In this document: positions 54,014-64,000 of the stretch, in pieces | Numbering within the stretch: the stretch's first letter is position 1 | How the letters are laid out: each line of letters opens with the position of its first letter | DNA from: Wuchereria bancrofti | Lineage: Eukaryota; Nematoda; Chromadorea; Rhabditida; Onchocercidae | Direction: 5' to 3' | Length of the DNA stretch: 64,000 nucleotides | Assembly: GCA_005281725.1 (NCBI GenBank) | Contig: SSBO01000012.1 | Location: 19,791,060-19,855,059, forward strand | The notes under the pieces: generated by a model | What the model saw: the letters and a program-made list of their open reading frames with translations, nothing else | What the model was told of the DNA's origin: nothing | Databases searched by the model: none | Program-made: the position numbers and the translations under genes

Positions 54014-57000
54014 TTAATGTTGGATCCATTCTTTATTATCGATAATAGATGCTTGAGTATCATTGTGGTTATCATTTTGATAATTCAAATTTTCCTTGTA
54101 TTCTTTCCTTTGCCTTTTATTTTGCACATCTGAAAGAAAAAAAAGTTAAGCAAATGTAAATTTCCTTAAATTACAATCAAAATTAGTTTAAATTAATTTA
54201 GGTAATCAGATCGAAGTATACTTTTAGCATGAGTGGAGGAAGAGAAAGGTGAAGAGGGAGGAGCAAAGATATGAAAAAGGAAGAAAATGAGGTAGAGAGA
54301 GATTAACATAAAAAGTGTAAATTTTTTTTTTTTTTTCAAAAATTCATTTAATCTTTAATCCATGATGATTTAAATCAACATTATACAAGAATGACATATT
54401 TCTTCGCTTCTTTTTTTTCAAAATGACAGTGTTGAATATACAGAGAAATAATACAGTTTGTAAAATTGAATAAAATTTGCCTAATTTATTCAATTTTTAT
54501 TTGGTAATAGCATTATTTATATCTATCCGAACTAACAAATTATTTCATCATGTGCTTAATCTATTTCTCTTTCTCTTTTTTTTATTTTTAATCATTATTA
54601 GATAAAATTTATTCGTTTCAGTATCATAAATTTTTACTTACCCAATTTATTAAATCACAAATTTACCGACAAATTTTATTCATTGCCCTTTTTTTTAATG
54701 GGACACATTTTGATAAATGCATTTTGCTAATAAGCAATAATATAGCCAAATGATAACTATTTCGAAGATACCAAATAAATAACCTAACAACCTCCACTTA
54801 CTATATCTGATACATATGCATGCATTTGGTTATATAACTGTCACATATTTCACCATTAATCATTCTAAAAAGTTTTTCAAAAGAATAATTAGACATTTTT
54901 GCTACTATATAAGACTCTTAACTTTTTTTTTTGATTAATATTTTGATATTTGTTTATTTTTAGTTTGTCAACAGCAGAAGTTTTTTTACTGGTTTTTGAT
55001 AGTTATTTATTTATTTATTTATTTTTTCTGCATTTATCAATAAAACTACGATAATAATACAGTGACTTTTGGATTATTGACGAATTGCAAAAATATATAA
55101 AAATTTAAATTATTTGCAAAGTTGCTTACTTTCTGGGAGCATGCCAATATGAAGACATCGTTTCATGCGACAACTACGGCATATCTTTCGGTAGCCAGTG
55201 GCTGAAGTTTCAGTATGAATAGGGTATTTGTGATAATATACATATTTGTGATAAATTTACAGTTATCATTTGTTTATATCTTGAAATGCTTCAAGAAAAA
55301 ATTACTTGGAAAATTAGGATTTGATTAAAAATTTTTTAACAATATTATTTTAAAAATTTGTCATAATGATTAAACATTATTATCATCACTATCATTGTCA
55401 TCGTACATACCGTAATTTAACTTTACATCACAACGCTGTGATCGCTTGCAAGTGTAATTCTTTTCGTCGCTAACTGTTCGTCTGAAATAATCATTAATGC
55501 TCTGAATTTCTTTAGTATAATGAAGATCAAATAATAAATTAGTATTATTTTCGACAATAAAAATTACAAAATTAGAAAGTAATTTAAAACTTGACGATAT
55601 GTCATTGAAATTGAAATGATACAAAAGCCTAGCACTAGGTAACTTCACCTTATTTTATGCGATGTTGATTTAGAAATAGGATTTAATTAAGATAAAGTAT
55701 AAGAAAAATAAAATATTTAGCTAAAATTTAAAAACAATAGGTATTTATAACTGATATAATCAAATATTTTGAACAAAGAAAGCAAAATTAAATATGAAAT
55801 CAAAAATTGATATTATGAAATATGGAGAATAAAAAATTTGAATTGTTTAAAAAAATTGGATAAAGTGAAAATTATATTTTGCTAAATTATTATTAGCAAA
55901 AAAAAAATGAGTTAACCTGAAAAATGCAGCGCATGCAGCGCATGTTTTTGCTCCAAAATGCGATCCGTTAGAGGCAGCAGCAAGACAAACCTGACATAGT
56001 TGTTCTCCGGTTGTTTTCCTTGTTATGACTGAAGATATTGTCCGTGGTGCAAATTGCTGTGGTGTGGAAGGAGTTGATAGTGTATTAGATGTGTCAAATG
56101 ATAGTAGCGAGTAGCTGAAGATTTAATTAAAATTGAAAATTTTTAAAAGATAAATTGAAAGAAAAATAGAAAAAATTTGAAATTAAAGACAAAAAAAGAG
56201 AAATTTTAATTTGAAGTGATATGAAAAATTACCGAAGAGCAGACGAACGTTTTGGGATTACGGTTATTTATTTAAGTTTTCATTTTTTTTTTTTTTTAAG
56301 ATTGTAGATGGATTTTTATCGCAATCATATCTACGTATTTACAATTAAAATTTGTGTTTTTTTGAATAAAAATATTAATAATGCAATTTTATGCCGTAAT
56401 TCCACTGAAACTAGCAAAGATGTACGAAGAAAATGTAATGTAACATGACTGTACTATGCACCTGAAAATATATAACAGAGATGATACTGTAGCCGAAAGA
56501 ATACTGTAAAAGATGCTCATTGAAAAATTGCAGCTGGACAAATACCGTAGATGAGAAGATGTCTAATAGATCGGAAGATGTTTGACAGATATAATATTTT
56601 GTTTGAAATAATAGTACAGATGAAAAGATATCTAAAGATATAATGCTGTAATGAAAGAATAATGTAAATGAGATCTGAAGATATAAATTACAATTGAAAG
56701 AACAGCGTAAATCAGAAAATATCTAGTAGAAATATAACAAATTTAAAAGATTTTAAAGAAGAAACTTTTTTGTACGCTTATCTAAAAATCAAAAAATTGT
56801 GAGGAAACTGAAATAAGCAATATATACCAACTCATATTTGGACAATTATCTTTTCCTAGTGAAATAATAAAAGCAAATTTTATGGCTTTTGTTCCTTCTT
56901 TTTTAAATTAAAAAAAATTTTTTTTCAAATTAATTGCTTGGGATAAAAATGAAACAAATGAAATAGCACGACTATTTATTAAATGAAATTATTGTATTTG

Positions 57001-58100
57001 TTGTAGTACAACATTTATGTAATGATAAAATGTCGGTTTGATTTATCTTTGCATATATTACCATTTTAAATTTGAAATTTGTAAATTTTAATTGCAAGTT
57101 TTATAAAAATATAATACCAAAATTGAATTTATTTATTACTGGAACATAATTTTGTCTAAAATTTTTAATATACCTTTGTTCAGATGAAAACCTTGCTGGT
57201 AATGGTACGGTGAAATCTTTGACAGTACATGGATGGGAGCTTGAATAAATTGGTGTAGTTGCTGTTTTTATCATCTGTCGTACTGGTAAAGTGGTAAAAC
57301 TACTGCTGGAATCCTAAAATAAACTTGCATATTTAGATTTTCGCAATTTTGTACGTATGGAAAAAATTGAAAAATAAAGAAAAAATTATTTTGAAGAAAG
57401 TAATAAAATTTTTGTAGAATTATTTTTGTTTTTTTTTTTTTTTTTTTTACAAATTTAATTTAAAAGAAAAACATGCTGAAAATATGAAAGAATGATGTAA
57501 CTCACTTAGGTATCAATGGACCATAACGTTAACATATTAACAGACATTAACATGAAATAAATATTGATATTTTAATCTTTAAAATGGAATATGGTGATAT
57601 GATATGCAATTAGTTTTATGATAGCATCTTTTATCTAACCGCTTGACATAAAGCCAATTCTTATCAACACCATTAAAGCATTTATTACGTAAAATCTTAT
57701 ATACTTTAGTAAAATGTCAGTCGCTATCACAAATCATCTTAATGACAACATTTATATTCTCATACATCAGTGAATCTAATAAAGCATTAATATAAGGTGG
57801 TTTTACTTGAAATTACTGATTATTTTGTACCGATTATAATATCATACTAAAATTTGGTACCGGAATCGGTGATAATGGCACAATGCAATGTGGTGCAGTA
57901 AAATTATTGTTAACAGTTTGTCCGATATTGGTGCAAAATGTTGGATCATAATCCCAAAATAAGAATGATGACGTGGTAGCATCACGTATAGGATCACGCA
58001 AAACTGGAATAGGTGCATTTTCAACATGATAATGATATTCATCATGTTGAGATAAAGTGAAACCATGTTGCCAAATGTTACCACAATTTTTATTATCCAT
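54014..58100 (-). CDS. Nuclear hormone receptor-like protein with DNA-binding domain only
   Basis: Six exons join in phase: 58100-57861, 57313-57174, 56114-55917, 55481-55411, 55201-55130 and 54129-54014. They give about 278 residues from ATG 58100. A long N-terminal region rich in Ser, Thr and Pro precedes the zinc-finger domain (about 167-233): CQVCLAAASNGSHFGAKTC, CAACAAFFRR, YTCKRSQRCDV and ICRSCRMKRCLHIGM, with all eight zinc cysteines present. The P-box region CAACAAFF is typical of the nematode-expanded HNF4-derived receptors. VQNKRQRKEYKE follows, then the protein ends after about 37 more polar residues (stop TAA), so no ligand-binding domain is encoded. AATAAA comes within about ten bases of the stop. 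A TTTTCAG acceptor upstream of 58100 suggests trans-splicing or an additional 5' exon. It should bind DNA in the nucleus without a conventional hormone pocket, as in C. elegans odr-7 or insect knirps-type receptors. Confidence 0.88.
56420..56735. repeat. Degenerate repeat of AGATG/CTGTA-rich units in an intergenic-like stretch
   Basis: Words resembling GAAAGAATA-TGTAAA and GATGAGAAGATGTCTAATAG recur irregularly in the 1.06-kb intron between nuclear-receptor exons 2 and 3. The copies are poorly conserved and the unit length varies. Confidence 0.35.
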
Positions 58101-61100
58101 TCTTTTCCTATTTCCTTTTTTTTGTTGCAAAAATGGATCTGAAAATTTTAAATTCATATGCTCTAATATTTTTGTCAAATATTTTTATTAAAAATAAAAA
58201 ACACAGTTGAATAAAAAAATACGAAAAACTTGCTCCATAATTAAAAAAATATTTTAAAATACTCAAATGATCTCAGTATATTTTAAAACTAAAAATTTGA
58301 AAGTAAAAAAGATTGAATTGGGAACTTTCAATTTTTCCCTAACCTTTATATTTTTCTGTTTGTTTTTCCTTTGCCTTTTCTCTAAATTGTACAGCAGTAT
58401 GAAAATTATCTTACTTCGAGCTTAGATTGTAATTCATATAATTAAATTAGCTCAATATTAACTTACTTATTTTTATTTTGAAAAACTAATTTAACAATTG
58501 TTTATCATGTACATAATTAAGACTTCGCTTAATTAATTAATTCTTTTAAATTCATCGCAATATTTTGCTTTTAACTTAATCCGTTATGCACGCTTTTATT
58601 GACCAGATATTATGTACATGCTTAAAATACTACAAATTATATAAATTTCATTTGAGTGCAAATTTTATAGTTCAGTTTGTTGTAACAGCTAGTAGTAGCA
58701 ACAATATGTATTGTAGTCCTTATACTTCAAATTATATGCCTATTAAAAGATTAACAAATATGCTTGTTCTCTCTTAATTTCTCAAATAATTCATTTTACT
58801 AGAAAACAAATTGGAGAAATGAAAAAGAGAGAAAAAAAGACTGCAAACTTTAAATTCAATAAATACAAATTGTGAGATACAAAAAAAAGGAAGCTATTTG
58901 GCAAAGCTATAATGAAGCGAAAAGCTTAAAGAATGATTTAGTAACATATAGCAATGTGCTAGAATTATTATGCATTATGTAGTAGCAAAGTATTAGTTAG
59001 TATTATTAGCAACACATAGATATTAACGAGGTTACCTTTAATTATGCAAAAATATAACAATAATAGCATGACAACAAGGCATATAAAATAAGTGTGCTAA
59101 TTATAGGAATGATAAATTAATCAGGGAAAGGTGCATTTCTATGGTGACATATGATAATTTTGATTATATATCATATTGCCTATATCGTTTATTTCACAAC
59201 TATCACTTCTTGTTAATTAACAATCATCTTTGTTAATTAACAAATAATACTTATAAAATATTATTATTTTAACATATGGTTGCATATGTTTGAAAATATA
59301 TCCAAGTCAATCCATTTAATCTACCTATTTAATTTATCTAATTTATCCAATCTATCTAATTTATCCAATCTATCTATCCTATCTACATATACAGAGGTTT
59401 TAATTAATATGTACATGTGCAATAGTTTTTATATACATTTATTTGATGTATATTTAAATAAGCATTTTGTCTGTTTTCCCAAAACTTCTGCCTGTTTTCG
59501 ATGTTTAAATTTGACATTTTAACTAATTCTTTGTTCAGCAGTCCTTTTAGTACTTCATTATGTTAAAACATCCCATTCTTTAACTTTTATAAGTGATTCA
59601 TTTTTTATTCCTTTAATTCACGAAGTTATTAAACCCCCAATGATTTTTTGTTTGAATTTATTTGTCTGAATTTTTTATAATATTCCCCTTTTTTCAAGTT
59701 ATGATAAATAATTACTGAATAATTACGCCATTTTTAATCTCCTGTTCATGTGAAAATCTAATTGACCATCGCTAACAATTGATAATTTCAACTGACCTTA
59801 TCCAAATTTTTGGTTTCGTTTTATTAAAGTTCTGTAATCAATCAAATCGTTTGCATGGATTTGTTTTGAACACAATGCAAATTAACTTTTTCGCTTTTAT
59901 TATAAATATTTCATTTCTTTTATCTCTTCCTTTTTGAAATACATGTCTAAATGTCACTTTTAATTGATTCGGATGCTACTATGCTCATTGTTAGAGAGTC
60001 ACCCAGAATACATTTTTTTTTGTCAATTTATTTTCTGCAAAAAATTTCAATCAGTCTTCCAATTACCACTTTTTAATTCGATTTTTTTGTGCATATTTTT
60101 TTGGTGAATGTTTAGTAAGCTGTAAAATTTATTCTTCAATTTCCATTTTGATTGAACAAATGGTTATTTTTGGAATTCATAAATTTTCAACAAGAAAGTA
60201 CGATGCTTTTTTCTCTGCTTAAGCAATTGTGGTACTACATTTATAAAATATGAAGAAAATCATTTAATCAAACAAATATTTATATTTAATATGTAAGTTT
60301 TATATAATAAAGGCGTGCACAAGTCTCAATTAACAATAAAGTTAATAATGATAAATTGTATTGGTTGGCAATAAGTTACCAAGGAAACAAAATGATTCAT
60401 TTCGATCAAATAATTATTTGCCGTATATGCTAGATGCTGAAATATGCAAGCAGAAAAACATCACTTTGCACAACATTTTAAATTATCATCTGTCATGATG
60501 GTGCATTGATTATTTATTATAAGCTAACTGTGTGACTAATTTTAAAAGGTTAAAGATCGAATGAATTATAGTTTTCGGTTATTCACTCAAATGTAGTGGA
60601 GAAAAATATTTCTTTGATGTTTTTCAGCAATTTTTATTCATTCAAAGTTACATTTCAAATAATGAAATGAAAAAATATTGGAAAAGCATAATTAACAAAT
60701 AGGATCACTTGAATTGTTTTACAGAAATCCATTTATTATTGATTTAGGAGCGATGTAACAATGCGCATAATTGAAATTAATCAGAAATTTTTGAATTCTA
60801 TATATTCGATCAAATCATTACATATCATATAATTTTTTCATTTAATAACAATAGCTTGGCTGTTGAGCACTTTGCCAAAAAAAAATTTTTCAGACTTAAT
60901 AAATGTTTATGTTCAAATTTTTATTCAATTCATGTCCATTCTCACTTCATTTCTCGAAAAAAAAGAAGTAACAAACTTAAATGAATTAGTGCTAGAATAT
61001 ATATCGTCAAATCAGATTTTACAACAAAAAAATAATATCGATGCAATCATTTTACTGTTAATTATTTCAAAAGTAAATTAGTGTCATATTCCACATGTTT

Positions 61101-62298
61101 ACAAAATATGGGCAAGTTTAAAAAAGAAAAAAATACTATGAAAATATATTTTTTGAACCAAACAAAGAGGAAATTCATGAGATAGAAGGAAATATATCAA
61201 GGAATTACAATTGTTGAAGCAAATGTCAGAAGTCACGAAAAGAAAAAATTTATCTGGACTAATATTTTTCTTTGTTCTAATATCCATCATAAACGACAAT
61301 ATCTCAACTACTTTCTTATTATAGTGATTTAACTCAATTAACAAGCAAAAATTACTTAAAACGATAAACCGATAAAAATACTTATATATCAAATGAAATT
61401 AAAATGTCCTTATAGAGGAAAATTTAAGTTAAACCATGTTGGAATTCAAAATAGAAGTGCATCAATGAAATCAGATCTATATTCCTCCATTTTCTCCAGC
61501 ACTGCATACGATTGAAAACTGACAGACTATAATGAATTGTCATAAATTCTACTTAAGATTTATTAATAATGTGCACAGAAAATTCTCTTAGTATATAAAA
61601 GTTTATATTTCAGAAACTTCAAAACTTGTTAAAAAGGTATTGTCGTATATCGCCTTACAGAATTAAAGATTTTGTACAATGAATAATTGAAATACTACAC
61701 ACTTTTGTCTGGCGAATATTTATGAGTCTAAATTAAAAATATGTCTAAGAAGTGTTTCTCGAAAATATTTGGTGCAAATGAAAGTACGAACCATTATTTG
61801 GTCTAGTCTTAAATTGTCTCAACTCATCAGTGCTGAAAAGAATTCGCAATTTCTAATGTACGCTTAAACTCCAATATTTTGCTTTTTATATCTTTGAAAT
61901 AGGAAAGCACTTTTCAACAAAGTTATTCAATATAAAAAAATTTATCACCGTTTTTTTTTTTTTTTTGAAATTGAAGTTAACAAAACATCCAAAATGAACT
62001 TTCATAATTTATTCAACGTAAAATATAATCATACATAGCGATTAATCAAATACATGCCAGCAAAATTTTCATAGTATTAATTCGAAAGGATTCTTATCAG
62101 TGATATCATGTATCGGAAAAAACATAATATGTCGAAATAAACCTGTGTTAATTATAATATAATATGTCGAGATAACACAAGGTCACCAGCTCCTTATTTA
62201 TTTGACTTCCTTTGCTGTTTGTTGGTTCACCACTAACTGCAAATTATATTTGAATTTGATAAGGTTAACAGTTTTTTGCTTAGCTGATTGTCGCGAAT
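58101..62298. other. Non-coding region left of the retroelement, no gene recognised
   Basis: It includes the presumed promoter side of the nuclear receptor and a TTATCTAATTTATCCAATC-like tandem repeat (59320-59390). The frames at 58586-58777, 60863-61081 and 61099-61392 lack splice context or recognisable domains. Confidence 0.5.
59320..59390. repeat. Short tandem repeat of AATTTATC/CAATCTATCT units
   Basis: Units of about 9 and 18 bases repeat several times and give the Asn-Leu-Ser repeat seen in one forward frame. It is low-complexity DNA rather than a coding exon. Confidence 0.8.
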
Positions 62299-62692
62299 TT
62301 CAATATCGCGAAGCTAAAAAAAAATGTTAAAACTGCTTAATATAGCAATCCTGAGTATTTCAATTTGTTCAGTTATTGTTTTTGTTATTAAAGAGAAAAG
62401 AAAACGAAGGGAATGTTGCGAATTTCTATATCGCGAAGCTAAAAAAAAATGTTAAAACTGCTTAATATAGCAATCCATTATAATTTCCTTTACAATCATT
62501 TGTTATTTGTCATTCAATTCATTTATTTCATGATAGATTTAATATTTCTGAGTATTTCAATTTGTTCAGTTATTGTTTTTGTTATTAAAGAGAAAAGAAA
62601 ACGAAGGGAATGTTGCGAATTTCTATATCGCGAAGCTAAAAAAAAATGTTAAAACTGCTTAATATAGCAATCCATTATAATTTCCTTTACAA
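62299..62692 (+). repeat. Nested tandem repeat, unit of 125 or 197 bases
   Basis: The segment around CGCGAAGCTAAAAAAAAATG occurs three times, with offsets of 125 bases and then 197 bases (the word CTTAATATAGCAATCC starts at 62336, 62461 and 62658). The longer unit differs by a 72-base insertion. Two overlapping open frames arise: 62324-62455 (43 residues) and 62449-62652 (67 residues). They share the start MLKLLNIAI and the end EFLYREAKKKC and differ by 24 in-frame residues. Both resemble a one-helix membrane peptide with a basic tail. The 72-base segment lacks GT...AG ends, so it is not a retained intron. Confidence 0.8.
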
Positions 62693-62699
62693 TGCATCG

Positions 62700-63155
62700 C
62701 ACTCGTTTAGCTGACCTTTGATCTTATAACAATCCTATGCTATGAGCATCCACCATTTAATGTCTATTGTAACCAATTATAGTTGCCACCCAATGTAAGT
62801 TCTTTGTGATATCCATGTAATCCCTTGCATTGTAACTATTGTCCATTGTAACCTATTGTTCAAGTAATTCATTATCATCTAAACTAAACAAACGATTTCT
62901 TCTTTGTAAAAATGTCTGATTATAAACCACTCCCACATCTTAATATATAATGCATCAGTTTTTGTTGGATTTATCAAGATTGTACAGTTGCTTCTGTTAA
63001 TAAAGAATTATTCTCTTCCTCTGTTACCCCACATACATCTACATTCAACGAATCTCCCTGCAATCAACAACCTCTTCCGAAATAATAAATTAAATTATCA
63101 AATTTTCCAAGAGAAATTTTGCTTCCACAACATCTATTTGGTACCACGAGCCGGG
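62700..63155 (+). mobile_element. Probable LTR end and primer-binding site of a BEL/Pao element
   Basis: Upstream of the gag frame is a region with repeated ATTGTAAC words, an AATAAA signal at 62999-63004 and a pyrimidine-rich stretch after it, as in the R/U5 part of a long terminal repeat. TGGTACCACGAGCCGGG at 63139-63155 begins with TGG, as tRNA-primed primer-binding sites do, and lies one base before the gag ATG. The left LTR border is a guess, and no partner LTR is in the window. Confidence 0.45.
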
Positions 63156-63156
63156 C

Positions 63157-63633
63157 ATGTCTGCAACTATAATATTAAGCGCACGACCGACAAAAGAAAA
63201 ATTGGAAGCTCTTCTCAAAGAAGTCCAAGAAATGGATCTAACGCCTTTGGAGCAAATGTTGATCAGAGAAGAACAGCACGAGGCTCGAAAAAAAATTATT
63301 GAAGAAAGAACAATGCATCTCAAGCTGCATATTAGCACACTTGAGACAATTAATACTAACTGGATCCAATACATACAACAGGTTCCAGCAACGAAGAGAA
63401 AAGAAGAAGAAGAAGAAGACAAATACGCCCAAATGGTCGAAGATAAAAGAGGTATTTTAAACTTAATAAGTGAAGGCAAAGAAGTCATCATAACCTTAAG
63501 TATGTATATGAATGACTCAGAGTTAGTAATCTAGCACCTTAAAGAAGGCGAAATAAAGGAGCAACCAACTCAGATAAGCTATTATCCAACGGTTAATCTA
63601 CCTCAACTACCACTGCCTACCTTTAGTGGTAAT
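63157..63633 (+). pseudogene. BEL/Pao retrotransposon gag, N-terminal fragment, interrupted
   Basis: ATG at 63157 opens a 125-residue frame rich in Glu and Lys and likely coiled-coil. It contains RPTKEKLEALLKEVQEMD and ends at TAG 63532-63534. The same frame then continues through 63633 with LPQLPLPTFSGN, the conserved entry to the BEL/Pao gag domain (LPKL-LPTFSGD in related elements). The element therefore has an internal stop. Just past that motif the homology breaks off and gag-like sequence appears on the opposite strand, so this copy is rearranged and not functional. Confidence 0.75.
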
Positions 63634-63635
63634 CT

Positions 63636-64000
63636 GCTAATCTTCATATTAGCCTTTTTATTTGTTTGTGGTGTTGTTACAGTTAGAGCAGAAGTTTCTT
63701 CTGTAAAATATCGTTGATTAGTCCGTGGACCAATTTTACTTTTAGATTCCTTTTGCTCTTTCATAATGTCAAAGAATTGGCTTCTTGTAACTTCTTCGTT
63801 TCTTTGGATCAGTTTCACTAAAAATTGTCTTAGCTTAGCTACTGACCATATTTTTTGTTCCTCCTTTTGTTGATATATTCTGTCCAGAATCCAGGCGGGC
63901 AGTTTATTTTCAATGATAATTTCAATACTGGATTGTTCGAGATTTTCACCCATTGCTTCAAGTTGTCGAAGTATTCTTTCAGTAGCTTCGACTGTTACCT
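63636..64000 (-). pseudogene. BEL/Pao gag central segment in inverted orientation
   Basis: Reading minus from the window edge, the frame encodes TERILRQLEAMGENLEQSS, NKLPAWILDRIYQQKEE, KLRQFLVKLIQRNEEVTRS and a Lys/Ser/Thr-rich linker. This is the arrangement of the BEL/Pao gag region upstream of its zinc knuckles. It runs off the right edge and is open over the visible part. It lies head to head with the plus-strand gag start, so either one element carries an internal inversion or two copies abut. Confidence 0.75.

Noticed and set aside
59280..59522. 80-residue plus-strand frame with Asn-Leu-Ser repeats
   Set aside because: Its core is a simple tandem DNA repeat and the rest has no domain.
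60863..61081. 72-residue plus-strand frame ending ISKVN
   Set aside because: It starts at a TTG, has no supporting splice sites, and its composition is only weakly protein-like.
62324..62652. Copy A as a spliced retrocopy of copy B
   Set aside because: The 72-base difference lacks GT and AG ends, so it is not a removed intron.

Overview
The window is eukaryotic and strongly AT-rich. Coding information sits in many short exons joined at GT...TTTCAG-type splice sites, with long homopolymer runs and microsatellites between genes. Protein content points to a nematode: a divergent nuclear receptor with the CAACAAFF P-box region of the nematode-expanded family, a compact non-receptor tyrosine phosphatase, a BEL/Pao retroelement, and probable trans-splice acceptors a few bases upstream of start codons. 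A spirurid or filarial-like worm fits the base composition and intron sizes, but that is inference; no marker gene here fixes the species.

Layout. 1-12.8 kb has no exon I can support. 12.84-18.41 kb (+) is an eight-exon gene for a single-pass receptor-like protein with three fibronectin type III-like domains. 18.4-25.0 kb is intergenic and includes a 4-N gap flanked by two identical 157-base copies, probably an assembly artefact. 25.04-30.35 kb (-) is a complete nine-exon M17 aminopeptidase of the NPEPL1 type with all catalytic residues. 33.12-37.80 kb (-) is the mitochondrial succinyl-CoA synthetase ADP-forming beta subunit (SUCLA2/suca-1 type) in ten exons. 39.49-40.34 kb (-) is the 3' part of an unrecognised single-pass membrane protein. 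41.70-47.70 kb (+) is a tyrosine phosphatase with a long Pro/Gln tandem-repeat tail and an out-of-frame deletion just before its catalytic cysteine. 51.79-53.42 kb (+) is a small four-pass membrane protein. 54.01-58.10 kb (-) is a nuclear receptor that ends just after its DNA-binding domain, with no ligand-binding domain. 58-62.3 kb is non-coding as far as I can see. 62.3-62.7 kb is a nested tandem repeat carrying overlapping small ORFs. The right end holds a BEL/Pao retrotransposon gag start on + that breaks into a BEL/Pao gag segment on -.

No operon or pathway links these genes. The aminopeptidase and the succinyl-CoA synthetase gene lie in the same orientation but about 2.8 kb apart. The receptor and aminopeptidase genes converge, as do the four-pass protein and the nuclear receptor. 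The membrane-protein gene and the phosphatase diverge. Exon coordinates were built by hand from splice consensus, phase continuity and recalled family alignments; they have not been checked against transcripts.
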